DNA from: Pasteuria penetrans
GTDB lineage: Bacteria; Bacillota; Bacilli; Thermoactinomycetales; Thermoactinomycetaceae
Assembly (NCBI RefSeq): GCF_900538055.1
Contig: NZ_UZAC03000001.1
Span: forward strand, 1,426,001 to 1,490,000
Reading direction: 5' to 3'
DNA: 64,000 nt
Shown: positions 39,609 to 50,041 of the stretch, one piece after another
Layout: each line of letters starts with the position of its first letter
Numbering within the stretch: position 1 is the first letter of the stretch
Notes under the pieces: generated by a model
What the model was told of the DNA's origin: nothing
The model's input: the letters and a program-made list of their open reading frames with translations, nothing else
Database searches by the model: none
Translations under genes and position numbers: made by a program

Positions 39609-40595
39609 TTAGCCGCCCTCGTAGGCCATCAACAGACCCAAACGCTGCTCATGATGCAACCAACGTTGTATGGTCTCCGGTGACAGTGTTGTTCCACCTT
39701 CCGCCACAGGATCCTCCTCCCGCTGCACTGCTTTGGGCGACGATGCTGTTCCATCTTCCGCCAGAGGATCCTTCCCCTGCTGCACTGCTTCGGGCGACGA
39801 TGCTGTTCCATCTTCCGCCACAGGATCCTTCCCCCGCTGCACTGCTTCAGATGACGGTAGTGTTGTTCCACCTTCCGCCACAGGATCCTCCTCCCGCTGC
39901 ACTGCTTTGGGCGACGATGCTGTTCCATCTTCCGCCACAGGATCCTTCCCCTGCTGCACTGCTTCTGATGACGGTGCTGTTCCACCTCCCGCCACAGGAT
40001 CCTTCTCCCGCTGCACTGCTTTGGGCGACGATGCTGTTCCATCCTCCCCCACAGAATCATCCTCCTCCCGCTGCACTGCTTCAGATGACGGTGCTGTTCC
40101 ATCCTCATCCCTTAGCAAAAACTTCAACACAAGGTCCCCCCACCTTTGACGAAATTTTTCTTCTTCGGAGGGCGATATTTTTGACGCATACGATGACCGT
40201 TTTAAATGCTCTAATTCATCATGTACTGTAGTCAATCCACTCTGTAACCGATTTGTTAGCTTTTCCTCATCCTCCTTCCCACTTGCTAAGGATGGTACTT
40301 TCGACTCATATAACCGATCTAAACAATTCAACCTATCATTCAACCAATCTAAACCCAAATTGTATTCATTATGCGACTTTCTGAAACACTCTGATATCAC
40401 CCCCTGGTCATGTGTATTGCTGACCCCCTCGCCTTTCGATAACGCATCTGCTGCTACTGGTACCAGTGCTGAGCTCACTCCATCTCCACCTGTACTTTTC
40501 GCTAACGTAGAAAATGAAGACACCGCAATCATCCCACCTGTGACAAGCAGCACAGCCAATTTCGAAGTAGAATTCCTTCTGTATTTAGGCAACAT
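39609..40595 (-). CDS. Secreted acidic repeat protein
   Basis: I do not recognise a family. From the ATG at 40595 the protein has 328 residues. It has a signal peptide (KLAVLLVTGGMIAVSSFSTL, cut near LAKS), a helical Glu/Lys-rich domain (about residues 40-160, with DWLNDRLNCLDRLYESKVPS), and about eight imperfect repeats of 17-19 residues of the form GTASSPKAVQREEDPVAED. It ends with QRWLHHEQRLGLLMAYEGG. The repeats are coded by near-identical 51-57 bp units (39690-40120). No wall anchor or membrane tail is seen, so it may be released or bound otherwise. A paralogue with a stop lies at 42225-42701. TAGGAG lies 14 bases before the ATG, which is a weak site. Confidence 0.75.
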   Translation of the reverse strand: MLPKYRRNSTSKLAVLLVTGGMIAVSSFSTLAKSTGGDGVSSALVPVAADALSKGEGVSNTHDQGVISECFRKSHNEYNLGLDWLNDRLNCLDRLYESKVPSLASGKEDEEKLTNRLQSGLTTVHDELEHLKRSSYASKISPSEEEKFRQRWGDLVLKFLLRDEDGTAPSSEAVQREEDDSVGEDGTASSPKAVQREKDPVAGGGTAPSSEAVQQGKDPVAEDGTASSPKAVQREEDPVAEGGTTLPSSEAVQRGKDPVAEDGTASSPEAVQQGKDPLAEDGTASSPKAVQREEDPVAEGGTTLSPETIQRWLHHEQRLGLLMAYEGG

Positions 40596-42224
40596 ATTTA
40601 AATATACAACTCCTAAACTACAATATTGTGATGTTGATAACAATGAACTACCACTATAAACACGGGGTCGATCGTAACATATTAATAACCCATAGTAAAG
40701 CATCCATCTATCAGTCGAATCCAAAAAAACTACCCTACCTTCATGCCTTTTGCCCCTAAGCTTGGTGCATTCCCTCAGTATGGTGTGAAAGAAAAGAACC
40801 CCCCCTATAATTCCCCATGGGGGAATAGAAAGCAACATACTAACGTCCCTTCACGGAACGAACCCCACTAACGGCGTAGTCAGGAGAACCTATAGTAACT
40901 CCAGATCAATGTCCCAAGTGGCGCTGTGCGACGGCCACCGGTAACTTTGCAAGTGAACGGACCTCTTCTGATCATCAACGGGTTCAAACCAACCTAGCCA
41001 CATCTCACTATAGTAAACTCGCACTCCGCAATTTGCACACAACGAACAGAATAGAAAACTAGAGAACGACCCTCCCTGCCCGTGCCCTACCTCATCCAAA
41101 CCTGTCAACACATCCATCCAAACAAGGGACAATCCAATCCGTTACACCATGGACACGATGGGCATGTTGTGCAGCAAAACGCATCCAACCAGACCATACG
41201 ACATAGTCCCCCTGTAAGTAATCCCATACTCCTTATTTCATAAACAAATAAAGGGACTGCCCCTGAAGGGGGGCGGGTCCTATTCCTCTTTCCAACCTCC
41301 AACAGTTTCCTAGCAATCCGATTCGCTGATCGAATACGCCCGTAACCCCTTCTTAAAATTTTATAATATTTTATAAATATTTAATTTTATATGTAAATGA
41401 AATACGAATTTATACGTAAAGAATATTGCTCCCTCCGATCCCGTGGTTGGCATAAGCAAACATTGAAGATTCTATTAGGGAAACACCCCAGTTTTGGATT
41501 ATTATATCCATATCAACAAAATATATATACACTATGTATATTTTATTGATATGGATATTATTTAAGTAATATCAATGAAATAAAGTTTCGGATAGTAATA
41601 TCTACAGACGCAAATGGGGGGGGCTGTTCGTACCCCCCACTTTCATCACCCGATTTCCACCTTCCTCAACTTACCCGTAGGTTCTCCGGGGTTTTTCCTG
41701 AGCCATGCTTCTCCACTCTATCCATCCCATTCCACCATTGGGTCCAATCGCCCGTAGGTCCGGCTGAATACTATTGGTGGTTCCTGTCCCCAATCCCAAA
41801 TCCCAACTTTTTCCAAGAAATTCGATCAAAATAAGGTGTTTTTCAAAGGGTTCAATCATCCTCCTGCAATTCCTTCAAAACTAACTTACCCCAATCCCCC
41901 TTCTGTCATGGGGTCGGTTCTCCGAAAAAAGCCCCCCAAAGAATCGTTTTCCAAACTACCTGAAATTTCCCTCGAAAGGGTTTTCCCCAAAAAATTGGAT
42001 CACTTGGTCCGAAGTTTTTCCATAAGGGATCGATAACCTGCTGAAGGAAATGATATTCCCGACGAAGCCTATAATAGAACCAATCTACACGATCCAACTC
42101 AACATACACCGGGCCTAACTTATACTATGACGGGTTCTGCTAACTATCCTGCTGATTCTACTTCGCTCTTCGCCACATGGTCCTTCCCATTTCATGCAAC
42201 CAATCCCAATAACCCAACAACTGA
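40596..42224. other. Long intergenic region
   Basis: No intact gene is seen. 41340-41580 is AT-rich. 41560-41645 is repeat D (TTTCGGATAGTAATATCTAC, then GGGGGGGGCTGTTCGTACCCCCC). Frames in 40840-41300 and 41670-42110 have no ribosome sites and odd composition. Confidence 0.45.
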
Positions 42225-42701
42225 TCCTATAACAGACCTAAACACTACTCCATGATATAACCGATTTTGCTCTGCTGATGACTAGTACTACTCCACCTTT
42301 CGCTAACGCACATCTGATGGTGCTATGCTCACCCCTTCTCCATCTGTTGTTGCCGTCAACGGGTTCGGGTCCTGAATGCCGTCGATGATTCCCGATGCCA
42401 CTGCATTCTTACTGGACCCCCCACCCTCCGATAACGCACCTGATGGTGCTGTACTTACCCCTTCTCCATCTGTTGTTGCCGTCAACGGGTTCGGGTCCTG
42501 AATGCCGTCGATGATTCCCGATGCCACTGCATTCTTACCGGACCCCCCACCCTACGATAACGCATCTGCTGGTGTTGTGCTTACCCCTTCTCCATCTGTA
42601 CTTTGCGCTAACGTAAGGGATGAAGACACCGCAATCATACCACCCGTAACGAGTAGTGAGGCGAGTTTCAAAGTTGAATTTTCTTTGTATTTGGACAACA
42701 T
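42225..42701 (-). pseudogene. Paralogue of the secreted repeat protein, broken by a TAG
   Basis: The ATG at 42701 opens a signal peptide (MLSKYKENSTLKLASLLVTG, then GMIAVSSSLTLAQS) nearly identical to that at 40595. After about 52 codons an in-frame TAG replaces the GAG present in the following repeat. Beyond it come two copies of a 42-residue repeat coded by 126 bp (KNAVASGIIDGIQDPNPLTA, then TTDGEGVS), a frameshift near 42305, and a decayed match to the QRWLHHEQRLGLLM end. The Glu-rich helical domain is absent. Confidence 0.75.
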
Positions 42702-42916
42702 TATAAATACGCAACCCCTTACTTACTATATATTATGGTAAAACACCCATAGCTGTTCACGACCTATTCCTCTTCCAATAGCCATGATAGAACTAGTTCG
42801 AAACCCACCCCCATCATCCGGATCCGGAATAGGAACGCCTGAGCATCAACCCAGCCAAAAAACGCCCTTATCTGATACATACCCCTTAAAACAATAAACC
42901 CGGGCTGGCTACCACC

Positions 42917-44797
42917 TTATAGTACAGGGAGAGTTACTGTCTTCTCCGCTGAGGTTACTGTTTCTAGCTTAGCTTCCTTTGTTTCCGCCTGCTCCGCTGG
43001 TGTTGCTGTTTCTAGCTTAGCTTCCTTTGTTTCCGCCTGCTCCGCTGGTGTTGCTGTTTCTAGCTTAGCTTTCTTTGTTTCCGTCTGCTCCACTGGGGTT
43101 GCTGTTTCTAGCTTAGCTTTCTTTGTTTCCGTCTGCTCCACTGGGGTTGCTGTTTCTAGCTTAGCTTCCTTTGTTTCTGTCTGCTCCGCTGGGGTTGCTG
43201 TTTCTAGCTTAGCTTCCTTTGTTGCTGCCTGCTCTGCTGGGGCTGCTGTTTCTAGCTTAGCTTCCTTTGTTGCTGCCCGCTCTGCTGGGGTTGCTGTTTC
43301 TAGCTTAGCTTCCTTTGTTTCCGCCTGCTCCGCTGGGGTTGCTGTTTCTAGCTTAGCTTCCTTTGTTTCTGTCTGCTCCGCTGGGGTTGCTGTTTCTAAC
43401 TTAGCTTCCTTTGTTTCTGTCTGCTCCGCTGGGGTTGCTGTTTCTAGCTTAGCTTCCTTTGTTGCTGCCTGCTCTGCTGGTGTTGCTGTTTCTAGCTTAG
43501 CTTTCTTTGTTTCCGTCTGCTCCACTGGGGTTGCTGTTTCTAGCTTAGCTTCCTTTGTTTCTGTCTGCTCCGCTGGGGTTGCTGTTTCTAGCTTAGCTTC
43601 CTTTGTTGCTGCCTGCTCTGCTGGGGCTGCTGTTTCTAGCTTAGCTTCCTTTGTTGCTGCCTGCTCCGCTGGGGTTGCTGTTTCTAGCTCAGCTTTCTCT
43701 GTTGCTACCTGCTCCGCCGGGGTTGCCATTTCTAGCTTAGTTTCCTTTGTTGCTGCCTGCTCCGCTGGGATTGCTGTTTCTAGCTCAGCTTCTTTTGTTG
43801 CCGCCGGCTCTGCTGGGATTGCTGTTTCTAGCTCAGCTTCCTTTGTTGCTGCTGGCTCTGCTAGGGTTGCTGCTTCCTTGCCCTCTCCCTTGAGAAAATT
43901 CTCCGCCTTTTCCACTTCCTCGACCCCAGAATCGAAGAACTTCAAAGACTGCACCTTCTCAGCCAAATCCCTCGAAAACCCTAGACCCCTTTCTTCAACC
44001 GGAGTAGATAACATATTCCTAATATCATTCTTAAGCAAGGACAAGCAATACCCGCCAGAACTGCTGCGGGAAAACGCCTTCACTCTCTCGTCCCGCTCCC
44101 TGAATATCCTTTCCTTAACTTTTTTAGCCTTTTTTGCCCCCTCCGCTGCATTCCGCTGCTGCCTATCGAACTCGGACTTCAGGGCGGAGAATCTTTTTTC
44201 TCTTGTCTTCAACTTCCCCAGACCCTCCTGGAGAATCATCAGTTCCCTGGCTCTAGACTCTACACGCTCCCTTAGATCTTTACCCCTACTCTCGAGATTC
44301 GCAACCTCCTCAGCAAGCATACTAAGACGATTCATACGGGAACCATCCTCTACCGCAGCCCATGCATCATCAATATGCTCCTGCTGTTCTTTAATATAAT
44401 TAACAATATTATGAAAACTGTGATGGTAACTATCATCCATTGATTTCCGTTTACCCTCTATTTCGGTGTTGATACTCTCTATATCCGCATCCAAAGCCGT
44501 TAGTTGCCTACCATACCCCTCGTTCTCACGGGACTTCTCCTCCCTGAGGCGCACAAGTCCCCCAGAAACCCTCTCGAGAATATCCCCCCTTGAAGGATTA
44601 TACGAAACCTGAGTCAAACGTTCATTAACCCCCCCCTCTGGAGAATCCTGCGTACTCCCTCCTTCCCCAAGCGGACCACCTGATTGTGCATCTACCGGAA
44701 CCGCAGATCCACTGAGGGAATAAGCACCACTGAGGATCAAGGAAAAAAATAACTTGGAAATGTTCTTACCTCTATTGCCCATGGAAACAAAGCTCAA
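42917..44797 (-). CDS. Secreted coiled-coil protein with nineteen 16-residue repeats
   Basis: No family is recognised. From the TTG at 44797 (AGGGGTG 8 bases upstream) the 626-residue protein has a signal peptide (KLFFSLILSGAYSLSGSAVP, cut near VDAQS). A Gly/Ser linker follows, then a long charged coiled coil (about residues 65-300, with LESRGKDLRERVESRARELM and KTREKRFSALKSEFDRQQRN), a short Cys-containing segment, and 19 tandem copies of a 16-residue unit such as TETKEAKLETATPAEQ. It ends TVTLPVL. The repeat region is acidic and Ala/Thr-rich, like stalk regions of surface proteins. No membrane anchor follows. An ATG at 44782 is an alternative start. Confidence 0.8.
   Translation of the reverse strand: MSFVSMGNRGKNISKLFFSLILSGAYSLSGSAVPVDAQSGGPLGEGGSTQDSPEGGVNERLTQVSYNPSRGDILERVSGGLVRLREEKSRENEGYGRQLTALDADIESINTEIEGKRKSMDDSYHHSFHNIVNYIKEQQEHIDDAWAAVEDGSRMNRLSMLAEEVANLESRGKDLRERVESRARELMILQEGLGKLKTREKRFSALKSEFDRQQRNAAEGAKKAKKVKERIFRERDERVKAFSRSSSGGYCLSLLKNDIRNMLSTPVEERGLGFSRDLAEKVQSLKFFDSGVEEVEKAENFLKGEGKEAATLAEPAATKEAELETAIPAEPAATKEAELETAIPAEQAATKETKLEMATPAEQVATEKAELETATPAEQAATKEAKLETAAPAEQAATKEAKLETATPAEQTETKEAKLETATPVEQTETKKAKLETATPAEQAATKEAKLETATPAEQTETKEAKLETATPAEQTETKEAKLETATPAEQAETKEAKLETATPAERAATKEAKLETAAPAEQAATKEAKLETATPAEQTETKEAKLETATPVEQTETKKAKLETATPVEQTETKKAKLETATPAEQAETKEAKLETATPAEQAETKEAKLETVTSAEKTVTLPVL
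42941..43852 (-). repeat. 19 tandem copies of a 48-bp coding repeat
   Basis: Each unit encodes xxTKEAKLETATPAEQ. Copies near the N-terminal side carry ELETAIPAE variants. The first two residues alternate between AA, TE and AE. Copies 5-8 and 13-17 show the same order of variants, pointing to block duplication of four to five units. Confidence 0.9.
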
Positions 44798-47403
44798 AAT
44801 AACTTCACCCCTAAATACAGTATAATGGTACCCCGGAATTGATGTATCCCTGTGACTGTTCCCAACGTCCCGAAAATGAAACCACTCTGTAGTGCCCAAA
44901 CCTCCAGGGATGAAGGGTAGACAACATCAAAAAAACCTATGGGAAAATCGAAAAACATAAACACCCAATGAAAATCCAAATTCCACGACTCCAGATGCTA
45001 CCACCCAAACGCCGCCACCAAATGTTACCACAGGCCCACCCTTACGATCAACTATTTTTATTTTATTTTTAAAAATTTTATGGAATTGCGGTAGAGGAAC
45101 CCCCGTTGGCCCTAGCCAGTGTAAAGCCTATGAACACCTCATTCTTATCCAATAACTCCTGGAACCCCGCGGAGGCTAGAATGTGTATCCCGGGAAATCA
45201 GACAGGCTCCTATCATAATCACCGTCCCGCGTAGGGTATTTTTATTTTTTACGAGCATGATTCCAATCTACAACCCAACCCCGGGCCGTATTTTCCGGGG
45301 GGGGATATCGGGACCTGGACCCCATTCCAATATCGAAAAAACCACCATCCCATACACCCTAGGATGATTTAAAAATATATGGTGGCCCCTACCATCCAGT
45401 TTCGAAAAACCCAGTACAACACCCATTCTCCGTACGACTCCTTAAATGCACCACCCCATTGCAGAATTCCACTATGTGTACGAGATTCCCCTGGGATCAG
45501 GAAAAAAACGCAGCCCCTTGATTCAAAACCAATTCTGTGTTTAAGATCTATACATGCGAAGTAAAAAAAGATAAGATTGTTTTCGCTGTAGTATCATTTA
45601 CACAAGATACTGAATTATCATAATGGTTATAAAGAAAAAACGTACTTTGATTTAGACTAAGTAGTACCCCTATTTTTACAATTGGATTTCATAAAGCAAC
45701 AGACCTGTACTCAAAGAGGATTCCGAGGCCCCACGAATTCGGAAGTGGGAAACCTCCATATTCCAGGTATTGATACATAATAGGCATGGGAATATATCAG
45801 AATGAAGGAATGTATTTTCCTATTCCGCATCATAAACCCTACAACTACCCAACTGGTCTATCATAACAAGTCATCATTGAGATTTGTGATTATTATAAAA
45901 GTAAATAATTTATAGGAACAACTACTAAAAAATAACAATACGTCTCACAATAAGGAGAATAATTATTGGAAACAGAGAAAGGGGGATATTTTAGGACTAC
46001 GGCTAGTATCCCTCTGGAATCGAAAAAGTGGGTTTTCGACCATTCAGGAGGAAATCTATATTTTTTAGATTTAGGATCCACCGGAATCACAATCTCTAAA
46101 ATTTTTGTATTTTATATTTATATTTATTTGTTTTATTATCTGGGTCCAGAGAGAACACCACCTAAAAGGATCCCCGCTCATTTTTCATAAACATTCGTAA
46201 AAAATTATTTTTAGATGGGCAAAAAATGCGCCAAACTGAGGTATGAGGGGGCTCTCCGATATCCGGTGAATGGAGTGTTGATTGGGGAATATGATTTTGT
46301 CGGGATGGGGGGTTTCCTACTTAAAGGGACGATCAAATACCATTCGCGGACTAGGGAGGTTCATAAAAGAATTGCGTGGTAAGAACAATGCATAACACAA
46401 TACAATGAGCATCATGCTATTGGACCCCCGTTTATATTGGGATCCAAGCCTCTCCCCAATCAATTCACCGGAAGCACCACGAACCGTTCAAACATCGGGA
46501 AAGGATCGATCGTACCATCTCCTAACTTTTTCCATGCACCCGTAAGTATCTGGGTGTTTCCCCCACAGAAATATTGAATACATCCATGGTAGGATATTCC
46601 CATAACGGGTACTCAAATCCTTATTCACAATTGAATATATTATATATTTAAATTTATCTATAATTAATAAAAATATTGTAATACGGGTATGCCGATTTTC
46701 GATTTCTTTCGTTTTACCTTCATTATGAATTCCAACTTTTTATGATCAATCATAAAAAATAGGACCACTCTGGATCCCCCTGATTCCACAACCATTGAAG
46801 TTCAAGGACTCGAAAGAGTTCAACCCATGCAATCCATTCTACGGAACACATGATTCATGGACCTCTAGCAAAAGCATCGAGTTCACAACAACAAACCAGC
46901 GACCCTAAAGGAAAAAACATCACAACCCCAATCCCATCCGATGGAGAAAACAACGAAGGAGGCAACCCGTTCCAAAACCACCTCACCATCATTAGTTCAT
47001 ACCTACCTAAATCATAATAGAAATAATCCAACAGAATGGGACTTCGGTTCCGGAATACCATCAAGATACCATCAAGGTAACTTTTTCCTAATTCTGGATT
47101 TCAAGGATGAATTGGATAAAAGTCCATTTCCTCCCCCGCATCTCACCATTCCCCCCTGGTGTAACACAATGAGGGCATTCCAACCCTGGCGGATGTGGAC
47201 GCGGGACTCTATCGCGAAACATTCACCCTATCAAACAATGGTTCAATCCTCACTCCTAGGACTGAATCCCCCCGGGCCCGATATCCAGCCAAGATCCCAG
47301 AATGGAGCTGCGATCGGGTAGGTCACACACGGTACCAACACCCCTACCCCAAATTCAGTACCCTCCGGGTACTATATCCTAAGAAAGGATTAAGGAAAAT
47401 TTT
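44798..47403. other. Long intergenic region
   Basis: No gene is supported. 46740-46830 (AATCATAAAAAATAGGACCA then CTCTGGATCCCCCTG) matches 20395-20475. 47083-47125 and 47250-47310 match 29062-29110 and 29318-29385. 45050-45080, 46100-46140 and 46630-46680 are AT-rich. Confidence 0.45.
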
Positions 47404-48747
47404 ATGATTATGAAAAACGTAAGGAATCCCCAATGGATAGGCAATGCATATCGGTTGCTAGTCACAATCCTCGGTAGTACATGCATTTCCCATCTCATTG
47501 TTTTGGAATGCATCCAGGCAGAACAAAATAAAAATACAGAAAAAAGTACAGGAATAAATCGAAAAGAATTTCCTGTGATATTGGATCTTATGGAGAAAAG
47601 ATTGAAAAAAGCTAAAAATGATATAACTGAGAGAAACAAAGGTATGGAATCGCAATTGAAAAAACTCGAGGAGTACCGGGAGAAATTAAAAAGCATACTG
47701 CATCTAAAATTGAAGGATACGCTGCATTCAGAATCAAAACATTTAACATCTACATCCCCCCGCCGTGCCCCCAACGATAAAAGGTACACTGAAATAGCCA
47801 CAGGAGGCACGACCCCTCATCCCCAAACTACCACGCGGAAAACATCAACAAACCGAATAGAAAACACAAACAAAAAAATACCCATACAACCCATTCCAGG
47901 GGACTCACAGCAAAATAACTACACGGGGAAAACGATCCACACAACCCTACCATCCGCAACCCATAATCAACGGACTGCTAAAACAACCCATAGAACCGTA
48001 CCAGACCCTAATCCAGGAACCCCCCCCTTCTCTAGGAAAACCCCTGTAGACCCCACGGGCGGATCCACGCCTTCCCCCATCCTCCCAAATCATCCATACG
48101 ACCCATACGGGAAAAAGATCATCCATACAAATACCACAGGTAACCACCAATCCCCACCATCACCCACGAACGGTAATTACCCAACCGGTGCACCATCATC
48201 CATGACTACACCAGACCATCACCCCATACCATTCCCTAAACCATCCCAGGAACATTTGAAAGGGGGGCACAACACCTCCCCCCTCCTTGTTCCTCCTGAT
48301 CAGGAACGAAATAGCATCACAGGGAAAGACGTACCGCACACAACCCCCCCTTTCATCCATAGCTATCCAATCGCATTCCTATCATCCACCGATCATAACC
48401 TGGACAAAACAACACCCAACCCCTTATCCTACTACCATTATAAAACGGTTCCCCCTGATCCACCCATAAATTCCATCGAATCCATCACTTCCTCCCCTGA
48501 CCAACTACCGGGGAAAATCACAAGGAAGATGGCCTCTACAAACTCCCCATTGGACCAGCAACAACAGACTACCCCCATATCCGCAAAAAATGCAGAAGAA
48601 AAAGGGAAACCCATGCAAAATTCGCACCGCCCTCTCCTTCTGCCCAATCTCGGCAATACCTATGGCCAATCCATTGTCATCACCTTATGGGCCATTCTAG
48701 CAGGATTCTTCTCCCTGTTCTCCATCAAACGCTATAAACAGCACTGA
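47404..48747 (+). CDS. Surface protein with Thr/Pro-rich stalk and LPNLG-type tail
   Basis: A 447-residue protein. It has an N-terminal signal segment (YRLLVTILGSTCISHLIVLE), a short coiled coil (residues about 45-105, EKRLKKAKNDITERNKGMES) and about 290 residues rich in Pro, Thr, Asn and His, likely an extended stalk. The C-terminal sorting-like tail has LPNLG (residue 413), a hydrophobic helix (IVITLWAILAGFFSLFSI) and a basic end KRYKQH. The motif differs from LPxTG by Leu for Thr, so recognition by a sortase is uncertain. AAGGA stands 7 bases before the ATG. It belongs to the surface-protein island. No ligand-binding domain is recognised. Confidence 0.7.
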   Translation: MIMKNVRNPQWIGNAYRLLVTILGSTCISHLIVLECIQAEQNKNTEKSTGINRKEFPVILDLMEKRLKKAKNDITERNKGMESQLKKLEEYREKLKSILHLKLKDTLHSESKHLTSTSPRRAPNDKRYTEIATGGTTPHPQTTTRKTSTNRIENTNKKIPIQPIPGDSQQNNYTGKTIHTTLPSATHNQRTAKTTHRTVPDPNPGTPPFSRKTPVDPTGGSTPSPILPNHPYDPYGKKIIHTNTTGNHQSPPSPTNGNYPTGAPSSMTTPDHHPIPFPKPSQEHLKGGHNTSPLLVPPDQERNSITGKDVPHTTPPFIHSYPIAFLSSTDHNLDKTTPNPLSYYHYKTVPPDPPINSIESITSSPDQLPGKITRKMASTNSPLDQQQQTTPISAKNAEEKGKPMQNSHRPLLLPNLGNTYGQSIVITLWAILAGFFSLFSIKRYKQH

Positions 48748-50041
48748 CAATTTCCCTAAGAATTTGGGATCCGTTCCCATTCCCAGTGAAGGGCCTGCCA
48801 TCGATTACGATCCCCTGCAACTATGGACCCTGATGGGTCAAGAATCCAACGGTTCCCCCAGAAATATGGACTGAGACCCGCGCATAATGGATAGGGATTT
48901 TCGGAGGACCCGGATCCCCATGAGGATTCCTAGTGGAATGGATACCCAAAACACACAAACCAAAAAAAACATGAGGAAAACCCGTGTCGCATTCCTGATT
49001 TTCGAACAGATACCCTGAGAGAAAATCCCTATCCTTCTGTACCAAACAGAACGATAGGAAAAAAAACCATCTGTGCATCGTAACTCGTTAGGAGAGAAAT
49101 GGTAAAGCAAAACCAATGGTAAAGCAGGACCAACTGTAAAAATTCCCTAAGGATCCCTTCGCAACCCCCGCGATTTTATGGTACAATTTGCCTCAGTGGA
49201 TTGGGGAGGCAAATTGTACCCTCGTGGGGGACATCCTGATATTTTCCCAACGGTGCTATTGCCATGAGGCATCCGTCTACGGTTTGTTTGTGGAGTTATC
49301 TTGCCGTTAGAACTTTCAGGTGGAACATCATAACAGAAAAATAACGAGATCGTATGGATTAAGAGGAAATAAGCAGGGCAACGGATCATGTGCATGTGGA
49401 TCGTGTACTCTCCACCCAAGCCCCAAAACATTCGATGGGTTTAGGCGCAATTCCAAAAATTCCAAACCCACACAAAGGGACCAGCAAAGCGAGGTCGGCA
49501 AGAACAAGGAGCTGCTGCAATGGCCATTCCATCCCGGGCAAAAACAATGAACCGCGGAGGACGTAGAAGCACGCGACCGGGTCCTATCCCCAGCTTATGC
49601 ACTCATTGTCGATTCCCCCGATATTGTGTAGATCCTATGTAACCAACGAAAACCCGGGGATTTCCTCATTATGACGATGTCAGTCAGGATTTCCTAGGTC
49701 CAAACCGGATACGGACGCCATTTCATGAAGAGGACAAGCCTCCAAGATTTCCCGGCGCGAGTGTTATAAATCCGGATCCTCGGGGGATTTAGGTTGCGGG
49801 GTTTATACGGCGATCTCCATGGATGGTCGACAGGGGGATGTTGAGGAACGCCCCCCTTCGTAACAAGCAGGGGGTTGCGTTTTCTTGGCCCCATGAGGAT
49901 ACCCCCAAAATCAGCAAAAGGGATAGGAATATGGAGCGTCCAAATAGGACAAGTACGGAAATGGCATACAGGATATTGCGGCTGGGCGATGCCCGATAGA
50001 ACATAAGTCCCCAAAACAAAATAAGGAGATGAAAATTCCCC
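48748..50041. other. Intergenic with a strong hairpin
   Basis: No gene is supported. It holds a short direct repeat (CCAATGGTAAAGCA at about 49096 and 49112) and a perfect 15-bp hairpin at 49180-49220. A plus-strand frame at 49320-49550 has a weak ribosome site and no recognisable features. Confidence 0.4.
49180..49220. repeat. Perfect 15-bp inverted repeat
   Basis: GGTACAATTTGCCTC (49180-49194), 11-base spacer, GAGGCAAATTGTACC (49206-49220), with no mismatch. No T run follows. Candidates are an operator, an RNA structure or the end of a small element. Confidence 0.75.

Noticed and set aside
39593-40231. Plus-strand frames rich in Pro, Ala and Ser across the repeat protein at 39609-40595
   Set aside because: Shadow frames of tandem repeats whose unit length is a multiple of three. 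The minus frame has the signal peptide.
42941-43852. CRISPR-like regular repeats
   Set aside because: Units are contiguous 48-bp in-frame coding repeats without unique spacers. They belong to the secreted coiled-coil protein.
43878-44399. Ser-rich plus frame of 173 residues
   Set aside because: Antisense of the coiled-coil region of the 42917-44797 gene.
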